A stretch of DNA of 64,000 bases from Ignavibacteriales bacterium (GCA_016700155.1 CP065001.1:3844001-3908000), one strand, 5' to 3'; shown: positions 40,600 to 49,292, counted from the first letter of the stretch. Notes: generated by a model from the sequence alone, not told the origin. Numbers and translations: made by a program.

Positions 40600-42027
40600 T
40601 TAAGAAGCCAGCAATCGCCAGATCTGTGTAACAAAAAATGTAACTAATAATCCCATTACAACAGGCAGCATTGTAGATATCAATGTCCACTTAATACTTT
40701 TAGTTTCTTTATAGATAGTAAAGATCGTTGTCGAACATGGATTATGCAGTAATGAGAACAGCATCAGGTTTATGCCTGTTAACAATGTCCAGCCACCAGC
40801 CTGAAGAATGTTTGCTGTATCAGCAACAGAATCAAGCTCAAACATCACACCATCTCCTGCACCTATGCCTGTTAGTCCTGAAGCTAATACAGTCAGCATA
40901 AGTACGGTGGGAATTACAATTTCATTTGCGGGTATTGCAATGATGTATGCAAGCAGAATCACACCATTCAGTCCAAGTACAAATGCAAACGGATTAACCC
41001 AATTAATAAAATGTACTGCAATACTGACATCACCAATTTTAATATTCGATACCAGCCAGATAACTATTCCCGCCGGTATTGCAAATACAATTGCACGCCA
41101 CAGCACAAACAATGTTCTATCGATTAAAGAAGTGTAAAGTGTCTGCAAAATTCTTGGTGGTCGGTAAGGCGGAAGTTCTAATGTAAATGCAGAAGCTTCA
41201 CCTTTTAAAACAGTTTTTGATAACGACCATGAAACAACCAGGCTGAAAGCAATTCCAAGTACAGCGACAGCAACAACGGCACCTGCTGAAACTAACCCTG
41301 CAAGGTGCGCAGGAACTGCAGATCCAATAAATATCGTTGCGATTAATATTTGTGTAGGCCAGCGTCCATTGCAAAGAGAAAAATTATTTGTAATTATGGC
41401 AATCAATCTTTCGCGAGGGCTATCAATAATTCTTGTTGCAATTATTCCTGCAGCGTTACACCCGAATCCCATACTCATTGTTAATGCCTGTTTACCATGT
41501 GCCCCGACTTTTCTGTATAAACTATCCATATTAAAAGCGACGCGCGGCAGGTAACCAAAATCTTCAAGTATGGTAAAGAGCGGGAAAAATATTGCCATCG
41601 GTGGAAGCATAACACTTATAACCCATGCCATTGCTAAGTAAGCCCCATCAATTAAAACACCGCTTAACCACCAGGGTAATATAGAATCGCAAAAAGTTTT
41701 TAATATTGGATGAAGAGTATCAACAAGTAATGAAGCGATCATGCCGGAAGGAACATTAGCGCCTTCAACAGTAAGCCAGAACACAATCGCAAGAAGCAGA
41801 AACATCAACGGAAACCCGAGATAAGGACTCGTGACGAGTTTATCTATAAATGAATCTATATCAAATTTCTTTTTGCTGTTATCCACTACAACGCTCTTGC
41901 CTGATATTCTTGCAGCATCGCTGTATATGTTTTCCATTAGCGAGTCATGAAAGTTTTCACCGAGTTCCCACCGCATATTATTTGCGAGGTTAAGAATAGC
42001 GTCGCTGTTTTTTGCTTCCTTTATCAT
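40600..42027 (-). CDS. feoB: FeoB permease domain, separate gene
   Basis: 475 residues: the membrane part of the ferrous iron transporter FeoB encoded apart from its GTPase. Several hydrophobic segments, the Gate motifs MGFGCNAAGIIATR and SLCNGRWPTQ (with the conserved Cys), and the C-terminal HNPCSTTIFTIYKET. It starts with its own ATG 12 bp after the GTPase gene, with a soluble stretch (MRWELGENFHDSLM) corresponding to the linker. Moves Fe2+ into the cytoplasm with the partner GTPase. Confidence 0.9.
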   Translation of the reverse strand: MIKEAKNSDAILNLANNMRWELGENFHDSLMENIYSDAARISGKSVVVDNSKKKFDIDSFIDKLVTSPYLGFPLMFLLLAIVFWLTVEGANVPSGMIASLLVDTLHPILKTFCDSILPWWLSGVLIDGAYLAMAWVISVMLPPMAIFFPLFTILEDFGYLPRVAFNMDSLYRKVGAHGKQALTMSMGFGCNAAGIIATRIIDSPRERLIAIITNNFSLCNGRWPTQILIATIFIGSAVPAHLAGLVSAGAVVAVAVLGIAFSLVVSWSLSKTVLKGEASAFTLELPPYRPPRILQTLYTSLIDRTLFVLWRAIVFAIPAGIVIWLVSNIKIGDVSIAVHFINWVNPFAFVLGLNGVILLAYIIAIPANEIVIPTVLMLTVLASGLTGIGAGDGVMFELDSVADTANILQAGGWTLLTGINLMLFSLLHNPCSTTIFTIYKETKSIKWTLISTMLPVVMGLLVTFFVTQIWRLLAS

Positions 42028-42039
42028 AATAAAATTTTC

Positions 42040-42843
42040 TTAAGCTATTGACATGTTTGATTCATAACTATTTATTTTTCTTAGCTGTCCAAGTTCACCT
42101 GATTTAACAGCATCTATAATTTTCTGATCACCTTCTAGTAAACGCAACGCGACCCATCTCGCATTTGGTAAACCGGGAAAAAGTTCAAGTACTTTCAGTG
42201 TTAATGTTTCAACTGATTTTTTTATCTGTGATGAATCACTGCTTATTCTATGTGGTTTACAAATGTATTCGCCTATTGCTACTTCACTTATAAACTGAAG
42301 CAGTTCTTTGATTCCCTCTCCCTGCCGCGCCGCACAAAGCACAACAGGAATTCCAAGTTCGCGTGATAAACTTCTGTCATCAATTTTAATTTTGTGTCTT
42401 CTGGCTTCGTCAATAAGGTTGACACATAATACAGCACGATCTGTTATTTCAAGAACCTGGAGAACAAGATTTAAATTTCTCTCAAGTCTTGTTGCATCAA
42501 CAACAATCACGGTTACATCGGGCTGACCAAATAGAATAAAGTCACGCGCAACTTCTTCATCTGTACTTGTTGAAAGAAGTGAGTATGTCCCGGGAAGATC
42601 AACAAGTTTAAAACGTTTATCCCTGTACTCAAATCCACCTTCAGCTCTTGTTACTGTTTTACCAGGCCAGTTACCTGTGTGTTGTTTCAATCCAGTAAGA
42701 CTATTGAAAACCGTACTCTTACCTGTATTGGGATTTCCTGCAAGCGCAACAACAAAATCGAAGCGGTCCATATTGATACCAAGTTTTTTAAGATTACCTA
42801 CGTTATGAACCGGGCATGTTTCGCATTGTGGATTCGTGTTCAT
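42040..42843 (-). CDS. feoB: FeoB GTPase (NFeoB) domain, separate gene
   Basis: 267 residues. G1 AGNPNTGKST, G3 DLPGTYSL, G4 NLID and a C-terminal helical region like the guanine-dissociation-inhibitor domain. It begins with a Cys motif (CETCPVHNVG) not found in standard FeoB, possibly for metal or Fe-S. It ends before the permease, without any sign of a recent frameshift, since both genes have full termini. ATG is 1 bp after the preceding stop. Confidence 0.92.
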   Translation of the reverse strand: MNTNPQCETCPVHNVGNLKKLGINMDRFDFVVALAGNPNTGKSTVFNSLTGLKQHTGNWPGKTVTRAEGGFEYRDKRFKLVDLPGTYSLLSTSTDEEVARDFILFGQPDVTVIVVDATRLERNLNLVLQVLEITDRAVLCVNLIDEARRHKIKIDDRSLSRELGIPVVLCAARQGEGIKELLQFISEVAIGEYICKPHRISSDSSQIKKSVETLTLKVLELFPGLPNARWVALRLLEGDQKIIDAVKSGELGQLRKINSYESNMSIA

Positions 42844-42844
42844 A

Positions 42845-43867
42845 TCATTCCTCGTTCTCTTTCACATATATTAAATCGGCTTGTTGTTTACGCAGTGCTA
42901 CTGTTGTTCCTTTAATTGAGTAAGCAGTCGGATCACCGGTTGTACCTTTTAAACTTGGTTTTATTTTAGTACCTGGCACAACTCCAAAATCCAAAAGTCT
43001 TCTTCTTTGCTGACCTCTAATTGCTTTTGAAATACCGATAACAATTCCTTCTTCGCCGACCTTCAATGAAGATAGTGTTTTGAATTCATTCTTAATTTCA
43101 TGCTGTTGGTCAATTGGTATAACGGTAATGTTTGCGGCAACTATCGGTGCAAGAACACACTCATCACCATCAGCTTCAAATTTTATTCTGTCTTTTGATG
43201 TTTCGATAAGATGAATCTGCATTCCGGGATGTAAACCCTGCGCGACTAACTGAGCATATACCGCCTGCGGTTCATCTTCGATATGGATTATACGAACAAA
43301 CTCTCCAGCTCTTACATCTGAAAGTGAAACTCCTTTATGCCTGGGAAGTTTTCCATCAGAAGAAGGAATTGGATCGCCGTGCGGATCAAACACCGGGTTA
43401 CCAAGTTGTGCTGCGAGTGCCTCCACTTGTTCAATTGTTAAATTGTGTTCTTTATCTTCGGCGGAACTATGCCACTCTACTTCAGGAGTAGTTGTTTCAT
43501 CCGCTAAATACCGCTCCCAAAGCCTGTGGACTCTTATTACTCTCAATGCGTATGATCTGCCTTCGGATGTAAGTTGAATTTCATTATTGATGAATGAAAC
43601 GAGTCCCATTTTTTCAAGTCGTGTGATTAATGCTGCGGACTCATCCGGAGTTATAGAAAGATTCCCGGCAAGACTGTTTAGATTACAAATAATATTTTTG
43701 TACTCACAGTCATATAAATATTTAAGTGCATCTTCAATCAGAATTCTTTTGTTGTTTCGTTTTGCATTTTGTATTTGAGAAAACATTCCTTTGCCCGGAA
43801 GAAAGAACAGAACAAGTACTGCTATCACAAGTACAGATACGATTAAAGCCAATAACGGGTCTATCAT
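42845..43867 (-). CDS. membrane-anchored DtxR-like regulator fused to two FeoA domains
   Basis: 340 residues. N-terminal membrane helix (LLALIVSVLVIAVLVLFFLPG, 4-25), then a DtxR/MntR-type winged helix (about 40-115, SLAGNLSITPDESAALITRLEKMGLVSF) and metal-binding/dimer domain (RVHRLWERYL, DPHGDPIP), then two FeoA/SH3-like domains (about 178-252 and 265-337). In usual Feo systems FeoA is a separate 75-residue protein. The layout suggests a cytoplasmic metal-sensing domain tethered next to FeoB. DNA binding by a membrane-bound form is uncertain. Confidence 0.82.
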   Translation of the reverse strand: MIDPLLALIVSVLVIAVLVLFFLPGKGMFSQIQNAKRNNKRILIEDALKYLYDCEYKNIICNLNSLAGNLSITPDESAALITRLEKMGLVSFINNEIQLTSEGRSYALRVIRVHRLWERYLADETTTPEVEWHSSAEDKEHNLTIEQVEALAAQLGNPVFDPHGDPIPSSDGKLPRHKGVSLSDVRAGEFVRIIHIEDEPQAVYAQLVAQGLHPGMQIHLIETSKDRIKFEADGDECVLAPIVAANITVIPIDQQHEIKNEFKTLSSLKVGEEGIVIGISKAIRGQQRRRLLDFGVVPGTKIKPSLKGTTGDPTAYSIKGTTVALRKQQADLIYVKENEE

Positions 43868-43889
43868 AATATTTACCTTTTGCTAAAAC

Positions 43890-44552
43890 CTATTTTGTTT
43901 TTACTTCAACAAAAATATTTGCGGCAATAGTTGAACTCAGATTTATTTCTTTACCATCGATAATGACAAGCATTGAATGATCAAAATTCAGAATATCTTT
44001 TATTAAAATTTCTTTGTTCAATTCAATCCCGATCTTCGAGATGTATTTAAGAAAACCATTATCAAAATCATTTACTCTTATAACTTTTGCTTTTTGCTTT
44101 TCTTTCAAAATTGTTAATGGTATTGCTTTCCTTGGCTTGGGAAGCGTACCGTCCTTTCCTGGTATCGGGTCCCCGTGCGGATCATATTCCGGAAAGTCGA
44201 GCATCTCTTCCATCCGGTTTATCAAATCATCTGAACATGAATGTTCAAGCTTATGCGCTTCGTCGTGTACTTTATCCCAAGGCATTCCAACAACCTGGTA
44301 AAGAAATACTTCCCAGATACGATGGCGGCGAACCATATTCTTTGCGTAGTTCTTTCCTGATTCGGTTAACTGTATTCCTTTGTATTTCTCGTATTTAATA
44401 TGACCATCACGTGAAAGTTTTTTTATCATATCAGTTACGGCGGCATTTGATATTTCAAGCTTCTCTGCAATTACACTTGTTTTAATTTTTCCGCCTATGT
44501 CAAGATTTTTATAGATCACACTCAGGTAATCTTCTTTAGAAATATTATGCAT
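43890..44552 (-). CDS. DtxR/MntR-family iron- or manganese-dependent repressor
   Basis: About 220 residues from ATG 44552 (MHNISKEDYLSVIYKN). Winged helix (SVIAEKLEISNAAVTDMIKKLSRDG), metal-binding and dimer domain (RHRIWEVFLYQVVGM, HKLEHSCSDDL, DPHGDPIPGKDG), and a C-terminal FeoA/SH3-like domain. A longer start from TTG 44609 would run through the operator, so it is rejected. First gene of the feo operon and expected to repress it when metal is plentiful. Confidence 0.9.
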   Translation of the reverse strand: MHNISKEDYLSVIYKNLDIGGKIKTSVIAEKLEISNAAVTDMIKKLSRDGHIKYEKYKGIQLTESGKNYAKNMVRRHRIWEVFLYQVVGMPWDKVHDEAHKLEHSCSDDLINRMEEMLDFPEYDPHGDPIPGKDGTLPKPRKAIPLTILKEKQKAKVIRVNDFDNGFLKYISKIGIELNKEILIKDILNFDHSMLVIIDGKEINLSSTIAANIFVEVKTK

Positions 44553-44580
44553 TCTCAGTTTTAAGTTTATTGTCGCTGTT

Positions 44581-44600
44581 AATTTAAGTGAACTTAAATT
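44581..44600. promoter_or_regulatory. DtxR-type operator
   Basis: AATTTAAGT (44581-44589) and ACTTAAATT (44592-44600) form a 9-2-9 inverted repeat 29 bp before the regulator start codon, overlapping its likely promoter. Size and symmetry fit operators of the DtxR/IdeR/MntR family. It suggests autoregulation of the whole feo operon. Confidence 0.75.
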
Positions 44601-44640
44601 ATTTGTCAAGCATCCTTCAATAAGATTAATTTTTAATGTG

Positions 44641-44666
44641 CATAAAAAACCCCGCCAAAGCGGGGT
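44641..44666 (-). terminator. leftward terminator
   Basis: CCCCGC (44650-44655) and GCGGGG (44660-44665) with a CAAA loop; on the leftward strand followed by TTTTTTATG. It ends the TM2-domain gene transcript before the feo promoter region. Confidence 0.85.
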
Positions 44667-44692
44667 ATTATGAATTAATATTTCAAGATAAA

Positions 44693-45040
44693 CTATGATC
44701 CAACCATTGCGGCTACCTGGCGTGCCACTTTCAGATTATAATCGAATGCTAACTTTTTATAATTAACAAGATCGATGATAGTACCGATGACACAAAGACC
44801 GCCGGTAAACAAGTATAGAAGTCCCATACCTATTTGATCAAGTACAAACCGCTGAACCCCGGCAATTCCAAGGAATCCGATTAAAGTAAGTAACATGATT
44901 GTTTGAGCGTCTTTTCTCCTGGAGGTATAAATAGTAGCAAACTGTTGAAGTTTTGCATCATCCATATCTTTAACCAGTGTTTGAACATAAGCCATTTCAT
45001 CCATTTCAAGCGTGGGCAGGTATTGGTAAATTTTATCCAT
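44693..45040 (-). CDS. TM2-domain membrane protein
   Basis: 115 residues from ATG 45040, preceded by AGGGAG. Soluble helical N-terminus (LVKDMDDAKLQQFATIYTSRR), then two membrane helices of the TM2 type (LLTLIGFLGIAGVQRFVLDQ, GLLYLFTGGLCVIGTIIDL) with the conserved G-x-x-RF and polar turn. Function unknown. Coupled to the DUF2752 gene upstream, a frequent neighbour of TM2 genes. Confidence 0.8.
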   Translation of the reverse strand: MDKIYQYLPTLEMDEMAYVQTLVKDMDDAKLQQFATIYTSRRKDAQTIMLLTLIGFLGIAGVQRFVLDQIGMGLLYLFTGGLCVIGTIIDLVNYKKLAFDYNLKVARQVAAMVGS

Positions 45041-45051
45041 ATGAACTCCCT

Positions 45052-45372
45052 TCAATTAGGAATGATTTTATTTTGATTATTAATTATTTGATCTTTTGTT
45101 AGCTGAACTATTCTATAAACTAAAATTAATAATGCCGGAATTCCAAGCGGGTGCGATGTGAAAGATTCATAAATTTCAAAACGGAAAAGATGTGATATTG
45201 AATGACCAAGACCGCAACCGGGACAAAATCCAATTCCAAGATTATTAAACAAACAAAATGTAAAATGATTTTCAGTTGATGGAGAATAAAATGCAAGAAA
45301 GGTGAGAGCGAAAAGCCACAATAAAGCTTCAAGATTAATGCTGCGATATATCAGTCGGGCTTTCATATTCAA
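45052..45372 (-). CDS. DUF2752 membrane protein
   Basis: 106 residues, three hydrophobic segments and the DUF2752 motif FCPGCGLGHSISHLFRFEI, then SFTSHPLGIPALLILVY. Likely inner-membrane protein, function unknown. A start two codons later is equally possible. Confidence 0.85.
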   Translation of the reverse strand: MNMKARLIYRSINLEALLWLFALTFLAFYSPSTENHFTFCLFNNLGIGFCPGCGLGHSISHLFRFEIYESFTSHPLGIPALLILVYRIVQLTKDQIINNQNKIIPN

Positions 45373-45491
45373 TCTGATTTAAACTTAAATTAAAATAGCC
45401 ATCAAGTCAATCTTTTCCTAATTGATGCCAACCGTTTATCAGCATTGAATTGCAGTTAAAATAATTTCAACCGATTAGCTCTGCCGTGCAA

Positions 45492-46151
45492 TCAGTTGTT
45501 TTTAATGAAGGAATCCAGTTCGTGCAGTGAATCAAAGTAGAGAATATCAGGAAATTGTTTTAGTATGTTATCCTTTTCAAGTCTTGCTGCCTGCCCGCCG
45601 ATAACAATTTTTTGTTCAGGAAAAAACTTTCTGATATGTTCAATGACATTAAGCAGGCGTAACAGATTCAAATACAAATTGAAAGAAAGTCCAACCAATT
45701 CCGGTTTAAAGGATTTTATAAGTTTTAATAAATCTTTTGACGGCACCGACGCTCCGAGAAATTTTGTGTCCCATCCATTGAATTCAAAAATATTAGAAAC
45801 CATTAAAGCTCCGATTTCATGATGTTCTTTATCAATGCAGCTTATGATCGCCTTTTTAACAGATTTATTCTTCCCGGACTTTTTCGGTTTAATTGATGTG
45901 ATCAATTCAAGTGTTATTTGTGATGCGGCATGCTCTTCGGCTACGGTTAAACTGCCTTCATCCCACATTTTGCCCACCCTGTACAAAGAACGCTGATACA
46001 AATCGGTATACACATCTTTTATATCAGTTTTTTGTGAGAGAAGTTCTTTTACTATTTCGGAACACCGCTGCTTTTTTCCTTCAATGAGATTATTAAAATA
46101 ATCCAGGAAATAAACTTCACTTATATTTTGTTTTTCTTTTAATGTTCGCAT
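45492..46151 (-). CDS. stand-alone cobalamin-binding protein
   Basis: 219 residues. N-terminal helical cap of the B12-binding-2 type (YQRSLYRVGKMWDEGSLTVAEEHAAS) and a Rossmann-like B12-binding domain (about 95-215) with CIDKEHHEIGALMVSN, in which the His of the D/E-x-H-x-x-G motif would bind cobalt, then VGLSFNLYLN and IGGQAARL. Same body as CarH/LitR photoreceptors and methyltransferase corrinoid proteins, but without the MerR DNA-binding domain. A B12-based sensor or carrier. Confidence 0.82.
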   Translation of the reverse strand: MRTLKEKQNISEVYFLDYFNNLIEGKKQRCSEIVKELLSQKTDIKDVYTDLYQRSLYRVGKMWDEGSLTVAEEHAASQITLELITSIKPKKSGKNKSVKKAIISCIDKEHHEIGALMVSNIFEFNGWDTKFLGASVPSKDLLKLIKSFKPELVGLSFNLYLNLLRLLNVIEHIRKFFPEQKIVIGGQAARLEKDNILKQFPDILYFDSLHELDSFIKNN

Positions 46152-46218
46152 ATATCTTTAAATGTATGTTAAAGTATAAATCAATTTGATCAAAAAAAAG
46201 TTCCATTCAGAAGAACAA

Positions 46219-46749
46219 TTATGATTCTATTCCTCTTCTTGATAACACCCCTTGCTGATAATAATGTTTAACTTCTTTCATTTCTGTTACAAGGTCAGCT
46301 TTATCAATAATTTCCTGCGGGCAATACCTGCCCGTAAGAATGATCTCAACTTCCGATGGCTTCTCGTTAAGAAAAGCTAATACCTGTTCCGTAGTTATCA
46401 ACCTAAAGTATATTGAAACAAGAATTTCATCAAGAATTATTATATCGAAATCATTACTCAACATTTTATTTTTAGCTGATGACATACCTTTTAATGCCTT
46501 TTGAATTTCTTCATCCGGCGGCAGTTCTTTTTTATAAACAAAATCATCACCCGCAAATTGTTCAATTTCTATCCACTCATTCAGTGAGTTCAGACTCTTA
46601 AGTTCATTGTAAGGAAACTCCTTCATAAACTGCACTATGTAAGTTCTCAAACCAAAACCAGCAGCCCTGATCGCCTGCCCTATAGCAGCGGTTGTTTTGC
46701 CTTTTCCATTTCCGGTATAGATCTGTATAAATCCTTTTTCAAGTTTCAT
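46219..46749 (-). CDS. cobO: cob(I)yrinic acid a,c-diamide adenosyltransferase
   Basis: 176 residues, normal for CobO/BtuR. Walker A YTGNGKGKTTAAIGQAIRAA, YIVQFMKE, and DIIILDEILVSI, then VEIILTGRYCPQEII. Adds the 5'-deoxyadenosyl ligand to corrinoids during B12 synthesis or salvage. It overlaps no neighbour but is 1 bp from the following membrane protein gene, and is close to the B12-binding protein. Confidence 0.93.
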   Translation of the reverse strand: MKLEKGFIQIYTGNGKGKTTAAIGQAIRAAGFGLRTYIVQFMKEFPYNELKSLNSLNEWIEIEQFAGDDFVYKKELPPDEEIQKALKGMSSAKNKMLSNDFDIIILDEILVSIYFRLITTEQVLAFLNEKPSEVEIILTGRYCPQEIIDKADLVTEMKEVKHYYQQGVLSRRGIES

Positions 46750-46750
46750 A

Positions 46751-47155
46751 TTATTTTTTGAATATCAGTTTTTTGAAAGCCGTTGTAAATACTCCGAGTG
46801 TTATACCTGAAAGTAATCCTATCAGAGGAGCCATCATAATAAAAAAAATTTTTGCATCGCCGGGCGATGGCAGTTTCTCAAACCCTGACTTTAACTGCGG
46901 GTTATTATTTATATAGTGATCAAAAAATATTACCTGAATGGCTGATGACAACACTGCCAGTAAAAATCCAAGTACAAATCCATTAACAAAAAATTTTGCT
47001 GTAAGGAATTTTGCAAGTATAAATGCACAAACCATAAAGACGGGCAGCCAGATTATAAGTTCATACTTACCTAATAACCCCAGAACACCGGCGGCTCCCA
47101 TTAATATTCCAAAAAATAAAAGCGGTAGAATAAGTTTCAGATTTATTTTACTCAT
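46751..47155 (-). CDS. four-helix membrane protein, unknown
   Basis: 134 residues with four hydrophobic helices and a polar loop (DHYINNNPQLKSGFEKLPSPGDAK, read in parts). Precedes cobO by 1 bp, so a role near cobalamin metabolism is possible but unsupported by motif. No family recognised. Confidence 0.65.
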   Translation of the reverse strand: MSKINLKLILPLLFFGILMGAAGVLGLLGKYELIIWLPVFMVCAFILAKFLTAKFFVNGFVLGFLLAVLSSAIQVIFFDHYINNNPQLKSGFEKLPSPGDAKIFFIMMAPLIGLLSGITLGVFTTAFKKLIFKK

Positions 47156-47157
47156 TA

Positions 47158-47715
47158 TTATCTATTTAAAACTCCAATTGCATTTTTTGCCTGTTTCAAA
47201 TGTCTCCGGTTATGATAGGCAATGATCATCAAACAATCTCCCAGATTGTATCTTACAAGCGGTGAAGCGGGTGAAGTAATTTTATATGCAGCTAAATTTT
47301 TGTTTTTAAAGGTTTCAATTAATTTATTCAAATCTTCAAGTTGTTTTAAGAAAACCGAAATTACATCGCTTCTCACATTGCTCACTGTCAATCTGAATGC
47401 TTTTGGTGATTTATATTTTTTCATCTGATCCGGATCTACAGTTTTGATTATCATTTTTCCAATGAATGAATTCTTGAAATGAATATTCCCATTAGCATCT
47501 GAATTGTGTAAAGAAAGTTTAAGTTTCTCAAACACCGGAAAATACAAACCATTTGTTTTTATAAGATGTTCAAAACATTCACCCGCGCTCCAGGATTCAG
47601 ATGATGGTTTTCTATTCAATAACTCGGGGGCAATATTTCCAAAGTCTTTTTTTATTTCGTTGGTGACTTCGGTTGAATAATCAAAATAAAATTTTAGCAA
47701 ATCATTACTTGTCAT
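47158..47715 (-). CDS. DinB-superfamily protein
   Basis: 185 residues. DinB/YfiT four-helix features: SESWSAGECFEHLIKTNGLYF in the first half and YHNRRHLKQAKNAI at the end, with three His residues (HL, YH, RH) placed for metal binding. Such proteins include thiol transferases and damage-induced proteins; the substrate here is not known. Confidence 0.8.
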   Translation of the reverse strand: MTSNDLLKFYFDYSTEVTNEIKKDFGNIAPELLNRKPSSESWSAGECFEHLIKTNGLYFPVFEKLKLSLHNSDANGNIHFKNSFIGKMIIKTVDPDQMKKYKSPKAFRLTVSNVRSDVISVFLKQLEDLNKLIETFKNKNLAAYKITSPASPLVRYNLGDCLMIIAYHNRRHLKQAKNAIGVLNR

Positions 47716-47926
47716 ATAACATATAAATTTGTTGAAAATATCTTTGCCCTAAGTTATAAAATTGAATGCTTACAATCCTCTTAATTTGAGACGTAGTTTG
47801 ACTAAAGTTCATAGAATGAGACCACTCACAAATTTTTCATTTAATAATCAGAATTTTTTATCACTTATCTGTTGGCACAGAATTTAAGATTCAATTATTG
47901 GTTGGAAACAAACCATTGAGGGTAAC
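47716..47926 (+). other. intergenic region, short hairpin only
   Basis: AT-rich, no gene supported. A short hairpin TGGTT-GGAAAC-AACCA type (47899-47915) lies just before the ribosome site of the 33-residue gene. Promoters for both directions are expected here. Confidence 0.4.
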
Positions 47927-48028
47927 ATGGAAAATTTATCAAATCACGTATTCCAAATATTTGCAATACTGATTTTTGCCGGAGGACTGTTAGGGTTCCT
48001 ATTCCTGTTAATGTTTGATGATAAATAA
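47927..48028 (+). CDS. 33-residue single-helix membrane protein
   Basis: ATG with GAGGG 6 nt upstream; encodes MENLSNHVFQ then a hydrophobic helix (IFAILIFAGGLLGFLFLLMF) and DDK. Size and layout are like small membrane subunits or regulators (KdpF, CydX type), although no partner complex is nearby. Support is the ribosome site and the clean membrane-helix composition. Confidence 0.5.
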   Translation: MENLSNHVFQIFAILIFAGGLLGFLFLLMFDDK

Positions 48029-48129
48029 AAATTAGTTTGCTCAAAGGCTGATAGGATCGTCTCTTTTTCGATTAACCGGGGATCTAAATGAATGAAATGT
48101 GTTCCTGCGTAACTAACAAACGCATCCTG

Positions 48130-49083
48130 TCAGCTTTTATATTTGAAACTTCCGCCGATATCTTTTATCGCTATATTTATTTCATGTTTTGAAGCCTCAT
48201 CAAGTAAACGCTGCATCGGTTCTTCTACAGGTTCCATTCCCTGTTTAAAAGTATAAAAATGAATAGGTATAAAGTGTCTTGCTTTAATATGCTGTGACGC
48301 CATTACCAAAGCCTCTTCAGGTGTGCAGTGATTTCTTCTCCATGGATGATAAGCCCCAATCGGCATTATTGCTACTTCGATATTATTTTCATTTATCGGC
48401 ATAAATAATTCATGAAAAGCTGTATCGCCGCCGAATAAAATTTTAGTGTTATTCTTTTCTATTATATATGCGTTGAAGCTTCTGCCGTCTTCCATAAATC
48501 CTCTTGAACGATCTCGTTCCCATGGAAAACGCCAGCCGAAATGTTTTACCTCTAGTGCTTTAATTCTTAAATCAAGGGGAAAAATTTCTTCATTCCAGTC
48601 AATTTCATTAAGTGATTTCCATTCAAGATCCTCGATAACATCCTTAGTATTAAATGCTGTAACACAATCGATCTGATCAGGATACAGATCAACCAATGAC
48701 GACAGAGTTTCATAATCCATGTGATCCATGTGAGCGTGTGACAACAAAACAAGATCGGGTTTTGGTATTTCTTCGAGTTTAAGTGCAGGCATTGTGTACC
48801 TGCTTGGTCCAAAGGTAAGTCCGAATATGTACAATCCTACTCTTTCAAAAAGAACCGGGTCTGTAATAATAATCGTCCCGAAAAAATTTATAAGAACTGT
48901 AGCGTGACCAATCCAGGCAATGTTTATTTCATCATCTTTCCAGGCAGAAGGATCTGGTTTTAATAAAGGATAAACATCATCTTCACTTCGCTTCCCGTAA
49001 ATCTTTTCACTTAAAAAAGGAAATGACATTAATGACCCGACAAAAGCCGACGATATATTTCTAATGAATTTTTTTCTGTTCAT
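48130..49083 (-). CDS. metallo-beta-lactamase-fold hydrolase, NAPE-PLD/UlaG-like
   Basis: 317 residues. N-terminal signal-like segment (KKFIRNISSAFVGSLMSFPFL), then IAWIGHATVLINF, the zinc motif LLSHAHMDHMD (H-x-H-x-D-H), ALEVKHFGWRFPWERDRSRG, FGGDTAFHELF and PIHFYTF. These fit N-acyl-phosphatidylethanolamine phospholipase D-type lipid hydrolases. Exported, perhaps membrane-anchored. Exact substrate unknown. Confidence 0.85.
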   Translation of the reverse strand: MNRKKFIRNISSAFVGSLMSFPFLSEKIYGKRSEDDVYPLLKPDPSAWKDDEINIAWIGHATVLINFFGTIIITDPVLFERVGLYIFGLTFGPSRYTMPALKLEEIPKPDLVLLSHAHMDHMDYETLSSLVDLYPDQIDCVTAFNTKDVIEDLEWKSLNEIDWNEEIFPLDLRIKALEVKHFGWRFPWERDRSRGFMEDGRSFNAYIIEKNNTKILFGGDTAFHELFMPINENNIEVAIMPIGAYHPWRRNHCTPEEALVMASQHIKARHFIPIHFYTFKQGMEPVEEPMQRLLDEASKHEINIAIKDIGGSFKYKS

Positions 49084-49292
49084 ATTTTACGAGTAATGTT
49101 GATGTAAATTAATACTGATATAATAATTTTGGTTTTGAATTTATAGTAGTAATAAAATAGGTTTAGACAAGGAAAATGATTTAAACTAAAACAATGGATT
49201 TTCCGTCAAACACATTCTTATATAACAATTTCCAAAATAAATTGCGATTGAAAAATTACCATCTGTTAAACAAAAAATACGCTCTTCTTCAT

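Noticed and set aside
44553..44609. longer start (TTG 44609) for the DtxR regulator
   Set aside because: It would place the operator and promoter inside the coding sequence and adds residues foreign to the family.
47899..47915. link between the GGTTGGAAAC hairpin here and the similar P2/P3 junction at 19186-19202
   Set aside because: Only about 10 bases shared and no other matching stems; probably chance.
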